DNA of 64,000 nt from Campylobacter sp. RM12651 (GTDB taxonomy: Bacteria > Campylobacterota > Campylobacteria > Campylobacterales > Campylobacteraceae). The translations under genes were made by a program, and so were the position numbers. Location: the NCBI RefSeq assembly GCF_022369475.1, contig NZ_CP059600.1:930001-994000 (forward strand), written 5' to 3'. The notes under the pieces are model-generated. The model was not told the origin of the DNA. It searched no databases and saw nothing but the letters and a program-made list of their open reading frames with translations. Positions 17,504 to 25,708 of the stretch are shown piece after piece; within the stretch, counting starts at the first letter, position 1, and every line of letters starts with the position of its first letter.

Positions 17504-18801
17504 GTAAAAAATTATATATAGAAACTTTAGGCTGTGCAATGAATGTTCGCGATAGTGAGCGTATGATTGCAGAGCTTACCACTAAAGAAGGTTATGAAGT
17601 AACTACAGATAAAAAAGAAGCTGATTTAATATTAATAAATACTTGTAGTGTGCGTGAAAAACCAGTCCATAAGCTTTTTAGTGAAGTAGGTGGTTTTTTA
17701 AAAGAGAAAAAAGAAGGAGCAAAAATAGGCGTTTGTGGTTGCACAGCTTCTCATTTAGGTAGCGAGATTTTTAAGCGTGCTCCACAAGTTGATTTTGTGT
17801 TAGGTGCAAGAAATATTAGCCGTATAACAGAAGCAATTAAAACTCCAAAATTTATAAGTAATGATATAAATTACGATGAAAGCGATTTTGCTTTTGCTGA
17901 TTTTAGAAATAGTATTTATAAAAGCTATGTAAATATTATGATAGGTTGTGATAAGCATTGTGCTTATTGTATCGTCCCACACACTCGTGGAGATGAGCTA
18001 AGTATTCCAAAAAATATTATTTTAAATGAAGTAAAAAAAGCCGTTAGCAACGGAGCTAGTGAAGTATTTTTGCTAGGACAAAATGTAAATAATTATGGTA
18101 AAAGATTTTCAAGTAACCATCCTAAAATGGATTTTTCAGACCTTTTAAATGAGATTAGCGAGGTTGATGGGCTTGAAAGGATTAGATTTACTAGCCCACA
18201 CCCACTTCATATGGATGATAAGTTTTTAGAAACTTTTGCAAAAAATCCTAAAATTTGTAAAAGTATGCATATGCCTTTACAAAGTGGTAGCACAAGTATT
18301 TTAAAAGCTATGAAGCGTGGCTATACTAGAGAATGGTTTATAAATAGGGCTTTAAAATTAAGAGAATTAGTTCCAAGTGCTAGTATATCAACAGATATTA
18401 TCGTGGCATTTCCTGGTGAGAGCGATGAAGATTTTGAATTAACACTTGATGTAATGAGAAAAATTAGATTTGAGCAAATTTTTTCATTTAAGTATTCTAA
18501 AAGACCACTAACACCTGCAGCAACAATGCCAAATCAAATTCCTGAAAATATAGCAAGTGCAAGGCTAACTAAATTACAAAGTTTATACAATGAAATTTTA
18601 GATGAGATTAGTGCAGCACAATTAAATAAAACTTATAAAGTATATTTTGAAGAATTAAGAGAAAATCAAACTATAGCAGGAAGAAGTGATAATAATTTCT
18701 TAATAGTTGTAAATGGTAGCGAAGAATTGCTTGGAAAAATGGTTGATGTAAAGATTACAAAGACTTCTAGGACAACCCTTTATGGCGAAATACAAAGTTA
18801 A
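17500..18801 (+). CDS. miaB: tRNA-2-methylthio-N6-dimethylallyladenosine synthase MiaB
   Basis: Radical-SAM methylthiotransferase acting on i6A37 of tRNAs. 433 residues: N-terminal UPF0004 domain with Cys12, Cys49 and Cys79 or 81 for the auxiliary cluster, radical SAM Cys150-x3-Cys154-x2-Cys157 (CDKHCAYC), HMPLQSGS, and a C-terminal TRAM domain. The start is a TTG overlapping the previous stop, required because the [13 protein letters not shown]-terminus begins there. The next gene starts inside its 3' end. Confidence 0.95.
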   Translation: MSKKLYIETLGCAMNVRDSERMIAELTTKEGYEVTTDKKEADLILINTCSVREKPVHKLFSEVGGFLKEKKEGAKIGVCGCTASHLGSEIFKRAPQVDFVLGARNISRITEAIKTPKFISNDINYDESDFAFADFRNSIYKSYVNIMIGCDKHCAYCIVPHTRGDELSIPKNIILNEVKKAVSNGASEVFLLGQNVNNYGKRFSSNHPKMDFSDLLNEISEVDGLERIRFTSPHPLHMDDKFLETFAKNPKICKSMHMPLQSGSTSILKAMKRGYTREWFINRALKLRELVPSASISTDIIVAFPGESDEDFELTLDVMRKIRFEQIFSFKYSKRPLTPAATMPNQIPENIASARLTKLQSLYNEILDEISAAQLNKTYKVYFEELRENQTIAGRSDNNFLIVVNGSEELLGKMVDVKITKTSRTTLYGEIQS

Positions 18802-19417
18802 AATTTTAGCTTTTATAATATTTATACTTTTAAATATTATTTATTTAACTTGTAAAAAAAGATTTTATGGAGAAAAAACTTTACCTAAAGAGCCTTGCAT
18901 AGTGCTTTTTTGGCATGGAAAACTTACTATGATGGCTTTTATTTTTGCTTATATGAAGAAAAATGGTTATAAAAAAAAGCCTTATGTATTAATAAGTAAT
19001 CACAAAGATGGAGAATTAATTGCTAGTGTTATGAAATACTTTAATATAAATGCTGTTAGGGGTAGCACTTATGATTCTCCAGTTAAAGCATTGCTTGAAA
19101 TTAAAAGTCTTTTAGGACAAGGTCATGATGTATATATTACTCCTGATGGACCTAGAGGGCCTTATCATAGCATTTCAGCAGGTTCTTATAAAATAGCTTT
19201 AAAATATAAAATTCCTACGATTATTTTTGATAATGCTGCAAGTAGATTTTATAGGGCTAAAAGCTGGGATAAGATGATTTTAGCTAAGCCATTTTCTACA
19301 ATTGCTTATATTATTTCAAAACCGATATTATTAGATGAAGAAAATTCTGTTAATTTAATAAATAAGGAATTTAATAAACTAGAGCTTAAATTAAATGAAG
19401 AAGGTTTTTATGTTTAA
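18782..19417 (+). CDS. DUF374 lysophospholipid acyltransferase-like protein
   Basis: 211 residues with one N-terminal membrane segment, then the acyltransferase-like blocks of the DUF374 family: [33 protein letters not shown] and [14 protein letters not shown]. The His-x4-Asp pair in SNHKDGE matches the catalytic pattern of acyltransferases. A lipid or lipid-A acyl transfer at the inner membrane is plausible, but the substrate is unknown. It overlaps miaB upstream and the PilM-like gene downstream. Confidence 0.75.
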   Translation: MAKYKVKILAFIIFILLNIIYLTCKKRFYGEKTLPKEPCIVLFWHGKLTMMAFIFAYMKKNGYKKKPYVLISNHKDGELIASVMKYFNINAVRGSTYDSPVKALLEIKSLLGQGHDVYITPDGPRGPYHSISAGSYKIALKYKIPTIIFDNAASRFYRAKSWDKMILAKPFSTIAYIISKPILLDEENSVNLINKEFNKLELKLNEEGFYV

Positions 19418-20381
19418 TATAAGAAAATACCTATCAACTATTTTTATTAATTTAGTAATTAAGGATAAAAGTTGTAGTATAGAAGCTTATTCTGTTAAAA
19501 ATGAAAAAATTATTAAAATTCATCAAAGAACTTTTATTGAAGAAGATAAAAATAAATTACTAAAATATATAAAAACCTTAATTGATAATCATTATTTTAC
19601 TTATGTTTCACTTTTATTTACTAGTATCGGTCAAGGAATGGTGCCGACAATTAATAAAACAGATTTACAAAAATTTGGTGTTGATAGCAGTGCTGTTAGT
19701 TTAAAAATCTTTGATAACTCGTTTTTGTATGCGGCAAAAACTGAATTAATTAATGCTGATATTGTTTTTGATGAATTGCAAGTGGATTTAATTTATTCTC
19801 CTTTTAGCATATTGTTTAAACTAATTCAAGATAAAAAATCAGATGGTTTTGTATTTGATGGCATAAGTTTATTTGTGTTAAAATACGGAGAATTCATTAC
19901 TTTAATGATTTATGATGGTAAGAAATTTAAATTTGGTAGTTATTTTGAGCTTAAAATCAACAAAGATAATGAAGAAGACCATCAAACTTTAGAATTAGAA
20001 GAAGAAATTGAATTAGATAGCAATAACGATACATTAGAAGAACTTGATTTTGATGAATTTGATAATGTAAAGGTTGATGATAATTTTGATTTAGGAGCTG
20101 ATTTAAATTCTGATTTGAATGAAAATTTACAATCATTTAGCTTGGATATGCAAATATTTGAATATATAAATAGTGCGATTAAAGAATTTTATAATAACAA
20201 TATTTATGATAGTGATTTTATTAATAATATTATTATATTTGAACACGAAAAAAGCTCTAAAGCTATGCATTCTTATATTGAAAGTGAATTATTAATAAAG
20301 CCTATTGTATATACAATTGATATATTTAAGGAAATGTTAAAATTAAGCAGTAATGATTTAGGAGCAAAAATTGATATATAG
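19410..20381 (+). CDS. PilM-like (actin-fold) protein
   Basis: 323 residues from ATG 19410, which has GAAGG at a good distance; an ATG at 19395 is possible but less well placed. The N-terminal pattern (KSCSIEAYSVKNEKII, then VSLLFTSIGQGMVPT) looks like the start of a PilM/FtsA-type actin fold, interrupted by a very acidic stretch of Asp/Glu/Asn around residues 190-240. No nucleotide-binding motif can be confirmed by eye. The case rests mainly on position: it precedes two single-pass proteins of PilN and PilO shape. Confidence 0.5.
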   Translation: MFNIRKYLSTIFINLVIKDKSCSIEAYSVKNEKIIKIHQRTFIEEDKNKLLKYIKTLIDNHYFTYVSLLFTSIGQGMVPTINKTDLQKFGVDSSAVSLKIFDNSFLYAAKTELINADIVFDELQVDLIYSPFSILFKLIQDKKSDGFVFDGISLFVLKYGEFITLMIYDGKKFKFGSYFELKINKDNEEDHQTLELEEEIELDSNNDTLEELDFDEFDNVKVDDNFDLGADLNSDLNENLQSFSLDMQIFEYINSAIKEFYNNNIYDSDFINNIIIFEHEKSSKAMHSYIESELLIKPIVYTIDIFKEMLKLSSNDLGAKIDI

Positions 20382-20892
20382 TCTTAAAAATGCTGAACAA
20401 AAACCTATATTAAATAAATTTAATAAATTATGCTTTTATTTTTTAATCTTCATTATTTTTGTAATTATATTTTTTGCTGTATTTATAAAAATAAAACAAG
20501 AATTAGCATATAGCGACGCACAACAAGCCAAAGAAAATAGTGATAAAATGATAGAATTAATAGGAAAAAATAGGAATGAAATTATTTTAAATAAAGAATA
20601 TATAGCTTTAGTAAGTGATATACAAGCTTCTAATATAAATTTAAAAAAGAGTATAAAAAATTTATTTGACTTAGTTCCTGATAGTATAGTTTTAAATGAA
20701 GTTCTAATGGAGCAAAAAAGCTTATTGATTAAAGGAATTACTCCAACAAAAGAAATTTATAATAATTTATTGCAAACACCGCTTCAAAGTATTTTTGAAA
20801 CATCAAAAACTAATTTTATACAATTAAATTCTGGTTGGTATAACTTTGTAAGCATTAACACTATTGAAAATTCTGAGGGTTTTAATGAATAA
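20371..20892 (+). CDS. PilN-like single-pass membrane protein
   Basis: 173 residues: short cytoplasmic N-terminus, one strong membrane helix (about 22-45), a Lys/Glu/Asn-rich coiled-coil region (50-100), then a small alpha/beta periplasmic part with LVPDSIVLNEVLMEQKSLLI and GITPTKEIYNNLL. This is the layout of PilN/GspL-C type proteins, and the LVPxxIxLxEV phrase is typical of PilN. It overlaps the genes on both sides. Confidence 0.55.
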   Translation: MIYSLKNAEQKPILNKFNKLCFYFLIFIIFVIIFFAVFIKIKQELAYSDAQQAKENSDKMIELIGKNRNEIILNKEYIALVSDIQASNINLKKSIKNLFDLVPDSIVLNEVLMEQKSLLIKGITPTKEIYNNLLQTPLQSIFETSKTNFIQLNSGWYNFVSINTIENSEGFNE

Positions 20893-21403
20893 AGATAATA
20901 GTATGATTAAAATTGATATAGTAAAGTTGCTATTATGGTTGAGTATATTTTTGATTACTATTTTTACTCTTAGTGCTTTGCTTATAATTCCAAGTGTAAA
21001 TAAATTAAAAGTTGCAAATGAAGTTTTAAGCTCTTCAAATTCAAAATTTCAGCAAAATAAAGCAAAAAATGAAAGTATTGAAAGACAATTAAATGATTAT
21101 TTATCAGAGAATAAAACCAATTTAGCAAAAATTCATAATGAATTTGATATTGAAAAATTTAAAAATCATTGCAAGACTTTTTTTGATGAAGTGAATTTAG
21201 ATAAGAATTTAGATTTTAGCGAAGATTATGTAAGCTATCAGTTATCAGTAAGCACAAAAATAACAAGTCCAACTATTTTTTATGATTTCATAGATTCTTT
21301 AGATAATTTTCCAAATATTTTACGAGTTCATTTCCCAATAGTTTTAAAATCTGATAAGAATTTGATAAAAGCACAATTTAACATTCAAGTATATAAAAGA
21401 TAA
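20885..21403 (+). CDS. PilO-like single-pass membrane protein
   Basis: 172 residues from ATG 20885, preceded by GAGG; an earlier ATG at 20864 would overlap the previous gene by 29 bases and lacks a ribosome binding site. One membrane helix (about 10-35), a coiled coil with Asn/Lys/Glu (40-80), then a ferredoxin-like C-terminal part ending in FNIQVYKR. This is PilO/GspM-like. Last gene of the operon, followed by a hairpin. Confidence 0.55.
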   Translation: MNKDNSMIKIDIVKLLLWLSIFLITIFTLSALLIIPSVNKLKVANEVLSSSNSKFQQNKAKNESIERQLNDYLSENKTNLAKIHNEFDIEKFKNHCKTFFDEVNLDKNLDFSEDYVSYQLSVSTKITSPTIFYDFIDSLDNFPNILRVHFPIVLKSDKNLIKAQFNIQVYKR

Positions 21404-21420
21404 GCCTACAAAAGTAGGCT
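21403..21420. terminator. Bidirectional terminator between the PilO-like gene and sodB
   Basis: Perfect 7-bp stem AGCCTAC / GTAGGCT with an AAAA loop between converging genes, starting at the stop codon of the plus-strand gene. Confidence 0.75.
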
Positions 21421-21425
21421 AAGAA

Positions 21426-22058
21426 TTATTTATGCAATTCGTTTGCATAGAATTTAACAGAATTAAAGCCTTCTTTTAAAGCCCATTCGTAAGCACTTGA
21501 TACGAATTCCCAATTAATATGCTTATAAAAACCTTCAAGGTAAGCTGCTCTTGCATTTCTGTGGTCAATATAATAAGCGTGTTCCCAAACATCAACAACT
21601 AATAAAGGAATTAATTTATCAGTAATTGGAGTTGCTGCATTGCTTGTTTTTACTAATTCAAGTTTTTTACTTGTAGTATTATATACAAGCCAAAACCATC
21701 CACTACCAAATAAGCCTGTAGCACCTTTTATAAATTCATCTTTAAAGTTTGAACAGGTTCCAAAAGCTTCATTAATTGCTTTTTCTAATTCAGCACTCAT
21801 TTTGCTTTCTTTTGGACTAATGCAGTCAAAATAAAAATCGTGATTATAAACTTGTGCAGCATTATTAAAAATACCTTCTTTAGAAGTTAAGATAATATCA
21901 ACTAAATCTTTTTTTTCAAATTCTGTTCCAGCAATCAAATTGTTAAGATTATTAACATAAGTTTGATGGTGTTTACCATAGTGATAATTGAAAGTTTCTT
22001 CAGTTAAAAAGCCTGAAAACGCATTTGTTGCATAATTTAATGTTCTTAATTTAAACAT
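21426..22058 (-). CDS. sodB: Superoxide dismutase (Fe)
   Basis: Cytoplasmic superoxide dismutase of 210 residues. Metal ligands are visible: His in YHYGKHHQTYV, His in VYNHDFYFDC, and Asp/His in VVDVWEHAYYIDH. GLFGSGWFWLV is the Fe/Mn family block; iron is inferred from the genus. Ribosome binding site AAGGAG four bases upstream. A candidate metal-regulator palindrome lies about 45 bases upstream. Confidence 0.94.
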   Translation of the reverse strand: MFKLRTLNYATNAFSGFLTEETFNYHYGKHHQTYVNNLNNLIAGTEFEKKDLVDIILTSKEGIFNNAAQVYNHDFYFDCISPKESKMSAELEKAINEAFGTCSNFKDEFIKGATGLFGSGWFWLVYNTTSKKLELVKTSNAATPITDKLIPLLVVDVWEHAYYIDHRNARAAYLEGFYKHINWEFVSSAYEWALKEGFNSVKFYANELHK

Positions 22059-22104
22059 CTTTTCTCCTTAATTTTAAAATTTGTATTAAAAATATATCAA
22101 AAAA

Positions 22105-22121
22105 AAGATAATATTTATCTT
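22105..22121. promoter_or_regulatory. Fur/PerR-like palindrome upstream of sodB
   Basis: Perfect 7-3-7 inverted repeat AAGATAA-TAT-TTATCTT, about 45 bases upstream of the sodB start codon. The A/T-rich palindrome with GATAA halves resembles Fur-family boxes, and sodB genes are often controlled that way. Such AT palindromes also arise by chance here. Confidence 0.35.
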
Positions 22122-22254
22122 ATTTAAAATCCTTTTTTATTTGTAAAAAATATATTTATTAAAGAAAATTAAAATTATTATCAAATTAAGAAAAAATTAA
22201 TAAATAATTCATATAATAATCAATATCAAATTAATTTAAAAAAAAGGATATGTT

Positions 22255-22968
22255 ATGAAGTTAAGTAAAATTACATTAGCTAGTATTTTTGTTGCAAGTT
22301 CTGCATTTGCTCATCAATTTTTTCCAATGAAAACAGATGATGGTTATAAGGTTGGATTTTGGGCTGATGATCACTGGGGTCAATTTCAAAGCGATAGAAT
22401 ATTTGGTGTAAGTGCAAAAGATTCTAAGGGTAAAAAGCTTAAAGCTGGATATGATTATTTAAATAATAAAATCTTTATAGAAGGTAATCCATCAGTAGCT
22501 AGTGTAAATTATGATTTTGGTTATTATACTTTTACAAAAGATGGCAAACATTATTCTCAAGCTAGAAATGAAATTACCGACATTACAGGTGCAAATGAAG
22601 TAACCCAAACTAGAAAAATATTTAAAATGGGTAAAAGTATATTCGCTTGGGACGAAGCATCAAGTAAGCCTTTAGGATTAAAGTTTGAAATAATTCCATT
22701 AGAAAATCCACTAGACAAAAAAGTAGGTGATAAATTAAAAGTTCAAGTATTGTTAGATGGAAAACCTATTAGTGGGGTTGAATTTGAAGACCAAAATGAT
22801 GATATAGATGATATTACAACCGATGAAAAAGGTATTGCAACTTTAACTCTTAGCAAACCTCAAGATGGCTTGCAAATTATTGCAGCTGGTATAAAATTGC
22901 CTTATAATCTTGATAGATACGGAGATACTTTACAGCTTACTGCTACTTTAAGTTTTAAATCTAAATAA
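22255..22968 (+). CDS. Periplasmic DUF4198-family protein, possible nickel/cobalt-uptake component
   Basis: 237 residues with a clear Sec signal peptide cut after Ala-Phe-Ala; the mature protein would start with His-Gln. DUF4198 proteins (NikK/NikM-like neighbours of Ni/Co uptake systems) have an Ala-Phe-Ala-His start and a C-terminal carboxypeptidase-regulatory-like beta domain, seen here as KLKVQVLLDGKPISGVEF and DEKGIATLTL. An N-terminal His could bind metal. No transporter genes are beside it. Monocistronic: own ribosome binding site AAAGGA and its own terminator. Confidence 0.65.
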   Translation: MKLSKITLASIFVASSAFAHQFFPMKTDDGYKVGFWADDHWGQFQSDRIFGVSAKDSKGKKLKAGYDYLNNKIFIEGNPSVASVNYDFGYYTFTKDGKHYSQARNEITDITGANEVTQTRKIFKMGKSIFAWDEASSKPLGLKFEIIPLENPLDKKVGDKLKVQVLLDGKPISGVEFEDQNDDIDDITTDEKGIATLTLSKPQDGLQIIAAGIKLPYNLDRYGDTLQLTATLSFKSK

Positions 22969-22971
22969 TAT

Positions 22972-23000
22972 TTTTAATCCCTAATTGTTAGGGATTAAAA
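22972..23000 (+). terminator. Terminator after the DUF4198 gene
   Basis: Perfect 13-bp stem TTTTAATCCCTAA / TTAGGGATTAAAA with a TTG loop, four bases after the stop. Confidence 0.8.
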
Positions 23001-23043
23001 GAAATATTTTAAAATACCTTTATTAAATTTAAAGGTTTTTAAA

Positions 23044-23517
23044 ATGAAGACAAAAGTGTTTTTTGCTATATTAATAGCTGCTTTTGGCATTTGGTATTAT
23101 TATTACAACGAAGGTAGTTATACAAAAACAGATGGTTTTGAATTAACTTATATAGATAATAGTATTATTAAAAATTATAATTCAAATATATTGTTAAATT
23201 TTTGTAATACTAGTAATTCATCTTGCAATCAATTTCAGCCAATTTTAAAATCAGTTTATAATGAACTAGGTAATTTGAATGTAAAAATTTTAAATATTGA
23301 TATTTTTGACAATCCTGAATTATTGAATAAATTCCCAATTTCTTTAATACCGATACAATTTTTTTATACAAAAGATGGAGTAAATTTCAAACCAAAATCA
23401 GAAATTGGAAAGAAATTTAAAGAAGTTAATTTCAATGATGAAACTTTTTATTATCACTTAGGTATTTTAACGCAAGAAGAGATAATGTTGATTTTTGAAG
23501 AAATGCAAAACTATTAA
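23044..23517 (+). CDS. Membrane-anchored thioredoxin-like protein with Asn-x2-Cys site
   Basis: 157 residues: N-terminal membrane anchor (about 4-20), then a thioredoxin-like pattern, strand ILLNFCNTS, active-site region NSSCNQFQPILK, strand VKILNIDIFDNPELLNKF, Ile-Pro cis-proline candidate and QFFYTKDG. The position of the first active-site Cys holds Asn58, leaving Cys61; a second Cys54 lies seven residues before it. It is therefore unlikely to be a classic CxxC oxidoreductase. Periplasmic location is inferred. It ends overlapping the stop of the converging gntK. Confidence 0.55.
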   Translation: MKTKVFFAILIAAFGIWYYYYNEGSYTKTDGFELTYIDNSIIKNYNSNILLNFCNTSNSSCNQFQPILKSVYNELGNLNVKILNIDIFDNPELLNKFPISLIPIQFFYTKDGVNFKPKSEIGKKFKEVNFNDETFYYHLGILTQEEIMLIFEEMQNY

Positions 23518-24017
23518 AGTTGGTCTAGTTTTATTAGTGCATCTTCAACAATTTCTCCAATAGGTGGAGTAATATCAATATTTATTACCAAGTCTTCATT
23601 GTGTGGAAATTCCAATGTTGAAAATTGAGAATCAATCATATTTTCTTTCATATAATGACCGCTTCTTTTACTCATTCTTTGCATTATTAATTCTTTTGAG
23701 CCGTGTAAATGAATAAAGATAATTTTACCAGATTGTCTTATTTTATCTCTATATTGTTTTTTTAATGCAGAACAAGCTATGACACAAGAGCGATTTCTTC
23801 TTGAAATTGAGTAAAATACATCAGCAATTCTTTCAAGCCAAGGTTCTCTATCTAAATCATTTAATGGAACCCCACTTTGCATTTTTTCTATATTTGCTCT
23901 TGGGTGTAAATCATCTCCATCTATAAAGCTAGCCCCTAAACTATTTGCAATCATAGCACCTATCGTGCTTTTGCCACAGCCACACACTCCCATTACAACA
24001 ATATTATAATGTTTCAT
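23514..24017 (-). CDS. gntK: Gluconokinase
   Basis: Phosphorylates gluconate to 6-phosphogluconate with ATP. The 167-residue protein has the P-loop GVCGCGKST (10-18), the gluconate-binding segment DGDDLHPRANIEKM, PLNDLDREPWL, CSALKKQYRD and the GHYM segment typical of the GntK family. It lies divergently 82 bases from a gluconate permease gene, making a two-gene uptake-and-phosphorylation module. The 3' end overlaps that of the converging thioredoxin-like gene by four bases. Confidence 0.93.
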   Translation of the reverse strand: MKHYNIVVMGVCGCGKSTIGAMIANSLGASFIDGDDLHPRANIEKMQSGVPLNDLDREPWLERIADVFYSISRRNRSCVIACSALKKQYRDKIRQSGKIIFIHLHGSKELIMQRMSKRSGHYMKENMIDSQFSTLEFPHNEDLVINIDITPPIGEIVEDALIKLDQL

Positions 24018-24099
24018 TAATTATCCTTTTTTATAAAAATCTTGCTATTTTTAACCTATTTTTCTTAATATTACATAAATTCAAATAAAAGGAGAAATA

Positions 24100-25470
24100 A
24101 TGCAAGAGCTTAGTGCTTCTTACTTATTATGTGTTGCCGCAGTTGCGGTTGTTTTATTATTATTTATGATTATGAAATTAAAAATTCACGCTTTCATATC
24201 ATTAATAATAATAAGTTTTTTAACTTCTTTAGCAGCCAATACGCCGCTTGATAAAATTTTAGGAGTAATGCTTGGTGGTTTTGGTTCAACTTTAGCAAGT
24301 GTTGCTTTATTAGTTGGTATTGGTGCTATGATAGGTAAAATTTTAGAAGTTTCTGGTGGAGCTCAAGTTTTAGCTGATACTTTAATTGAGTTTTTTGGGG
24401 TGCAAAGAGCTCCATTTGCACTAGGTTTAGCTTCATTGATTTTTGCTTTCCCTATATTTTTTGATGCAGGGTTAATTGTAATGTTGCCTGTTATATTAAG
24501 CGTAGCTCATAAATTAAAAGGTTCTGTTTTAACTTATGCACTTCCTTCGGTTGGTGCATTTTCTGTAATGCATGTTTTCTTACCACCACACCCAGGTCCA
24601 GTTGCAGCAGCAGCTACAATAGACGCTAATGTTGGTTGGGTTTTAATATTAGGACTTATTATTGGTCTTCCTACTTGGTATTTTAGCTCTTATTTATTTG
24701 GGCTTTATTCTGGTAAAAAAATGTATTTTAAAGCACCAGATTTATTTGAAGATGAAAAAATAGAAATTAAACATAAACCTAAATTCTTAACCGTAATATT
24801 TATATTATTAACCCCTGTAGTATTGATTTTTATAAGTGCAATTATCTCATCTATGCAAAAATTAGAAATAATCGCAAAAAATGATATATGTTTTAATGTT
24901 TTAAATCTAATAGGTCAAACTCCAATCGCTCTTATGATTACTTTAATAATTTGTATTATTGTATTTAATAAGAGTTTAGGTGCTAAAAATCTTGAAAAAT
25001 ATTGTGAAAAAGCTCTTCCTGCAATTTGTTCTGTAGTGCTTGTAACTGGTGCAGGTGGTATGTTTGGTGGTGTTTTAAGAGCTAGTGGAATAGGTGATGC
25101 GTTGGCTGGAACTTTAGCTAATTTAGGCGTTCCTGTTATTTTAGCTGGTTTTATAATAGCAGCAATTATTAGAATTGCTCAAGGTTCAGCTACTGTTGCA
25201 CTTACTACAACAGCTGGTTTAATGGCACCAATTATTGCAGCAAATACATCAATTGCAGAATTTGATAAAGTTGCTATCGTTTTAGCAATAGCTTGTGGTA
25301 GTGTTGTTTGCTCTCATTTTAACGATTCTGGATTTTGGCTTGTAAAAGGCTTATTTGGTTTAGATGAAAAAACAACTCTTAAAACTTGGACTATGCTAGA
25401 AACTTTAATAGGTGTTATAGGTTTTGTATTAATACTTATAATTTTAGCTTTATTTAATCTTGTATTTTAG
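24100..25470 (+). CDS. Gluconate:H+ symporter, GntP family
   Basis: 456 residues, about 12 membrane segments. GntP-family blocks are visible: ALLVGIGAMIGKILEVSGGAQ, FPIFFDAGLIVMLP, HVFLPPHPGPVAAA, GAGGMFGGVLRASGIG, IRIAQGSATVALTTTAG and CSHFNDSGFWLVKG. Divergent gntK supports gluconate as substrate. Ribosome binding site AAAGGAG seven bases before ATG. Followed by a strong terminator. Confidence 0.9.
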   Translation: MQELSASYLLCVAAVAVVLLLFMIMKLKIHAFISLIIISFLTSLAANTPLDKILGVMLGGFGSTLASVALLVGIGAMIGKILEVSGGAQVLADTLIEFFGVQRAPFALGLASLIFAFPIFFDAGLIVMLPVILSVAHKLKGSVLTYALPSVGAFSVMHVFLPPHPGPVAAAATIDANVGWVLILGLIIGLPTWYFSSYLFGLYSGKKMYFKAPDLFEDEKIEIKHKPKFLTVIFILLTPVVLIFISAIISSMQKLEIIAKNDICFNVLNLIGQTPIALMITLIICIIVFNKSLGAKNLEKYCEKALPAICSVVLVTGAGGMFGGVLRASGIGDALAGTLANLGVPVILAGFIIAAIIRIAQGSATVALTTTAGLMAPIIAANTSIAEFDKVAIVLAIACGSVVCSHFNDSGFWLVKGLFGLDEKTTLKTWTMLETLIGVIGFVLILIILALFNLVF

Positions 25471-25481
25471 TGTTTTTACTT

Positions 25482-25515
25482 TGGAATTTAAAATTATATT
25501 TTAAATTCCATTTTT
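25482..25515 (+). terminator. Terminator of the gluconate permease gene
   Basis: Perfect 12-bp stem TGGAATTTAAAA / TTTTAAATTCCA with a 5-base loop, followed by five T. Confidence 0.85.
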
Positions 25516-25577
25516 AATTAATTCTTCTTAAATAATATAGTTTTCATTATATTTACATATTATTCCTTTTTGCTATT

Positions 25578-25592
25578 GGGGGGGGGTATTTA
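25578..25592 (+). promoter_or_regulatory. Poly-G tract upstream of the TorA-like gene
   Basis: Nine G directly followed by TATTTA, about 120 bases before the start codon of the reductase gene. The arrangement copies that at 5250-5266 (G tract, then a -10-like hexamer). A second, better -10 (TATAAT at 25653) lies downstream, so the role of the tract is uncertain. Confidence 0.45.
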
Positions 25593-25652
25593 ATATCTAT
25601 ATCATAATTAAGAATATATTATTCCATTTACTTAATTCTTAAATTATTTTAT

Positions 25653-25658
25653 TATAAT
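25653..25658 (+). promoter_or_regulatory. -10 box of the TorA-like gene
   Basis: Perfect TATAAT, 50 bases upstream of the ATG at 25709, after an A/T-rich region. AAGGAG lies before the start codon. Confidence 0.5.
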
Positions 25659-25708
25659 TTTATCTAACTTATAAAATTAAGTTTTATTTAAATTTTTAAG
25701 GAGAATTT

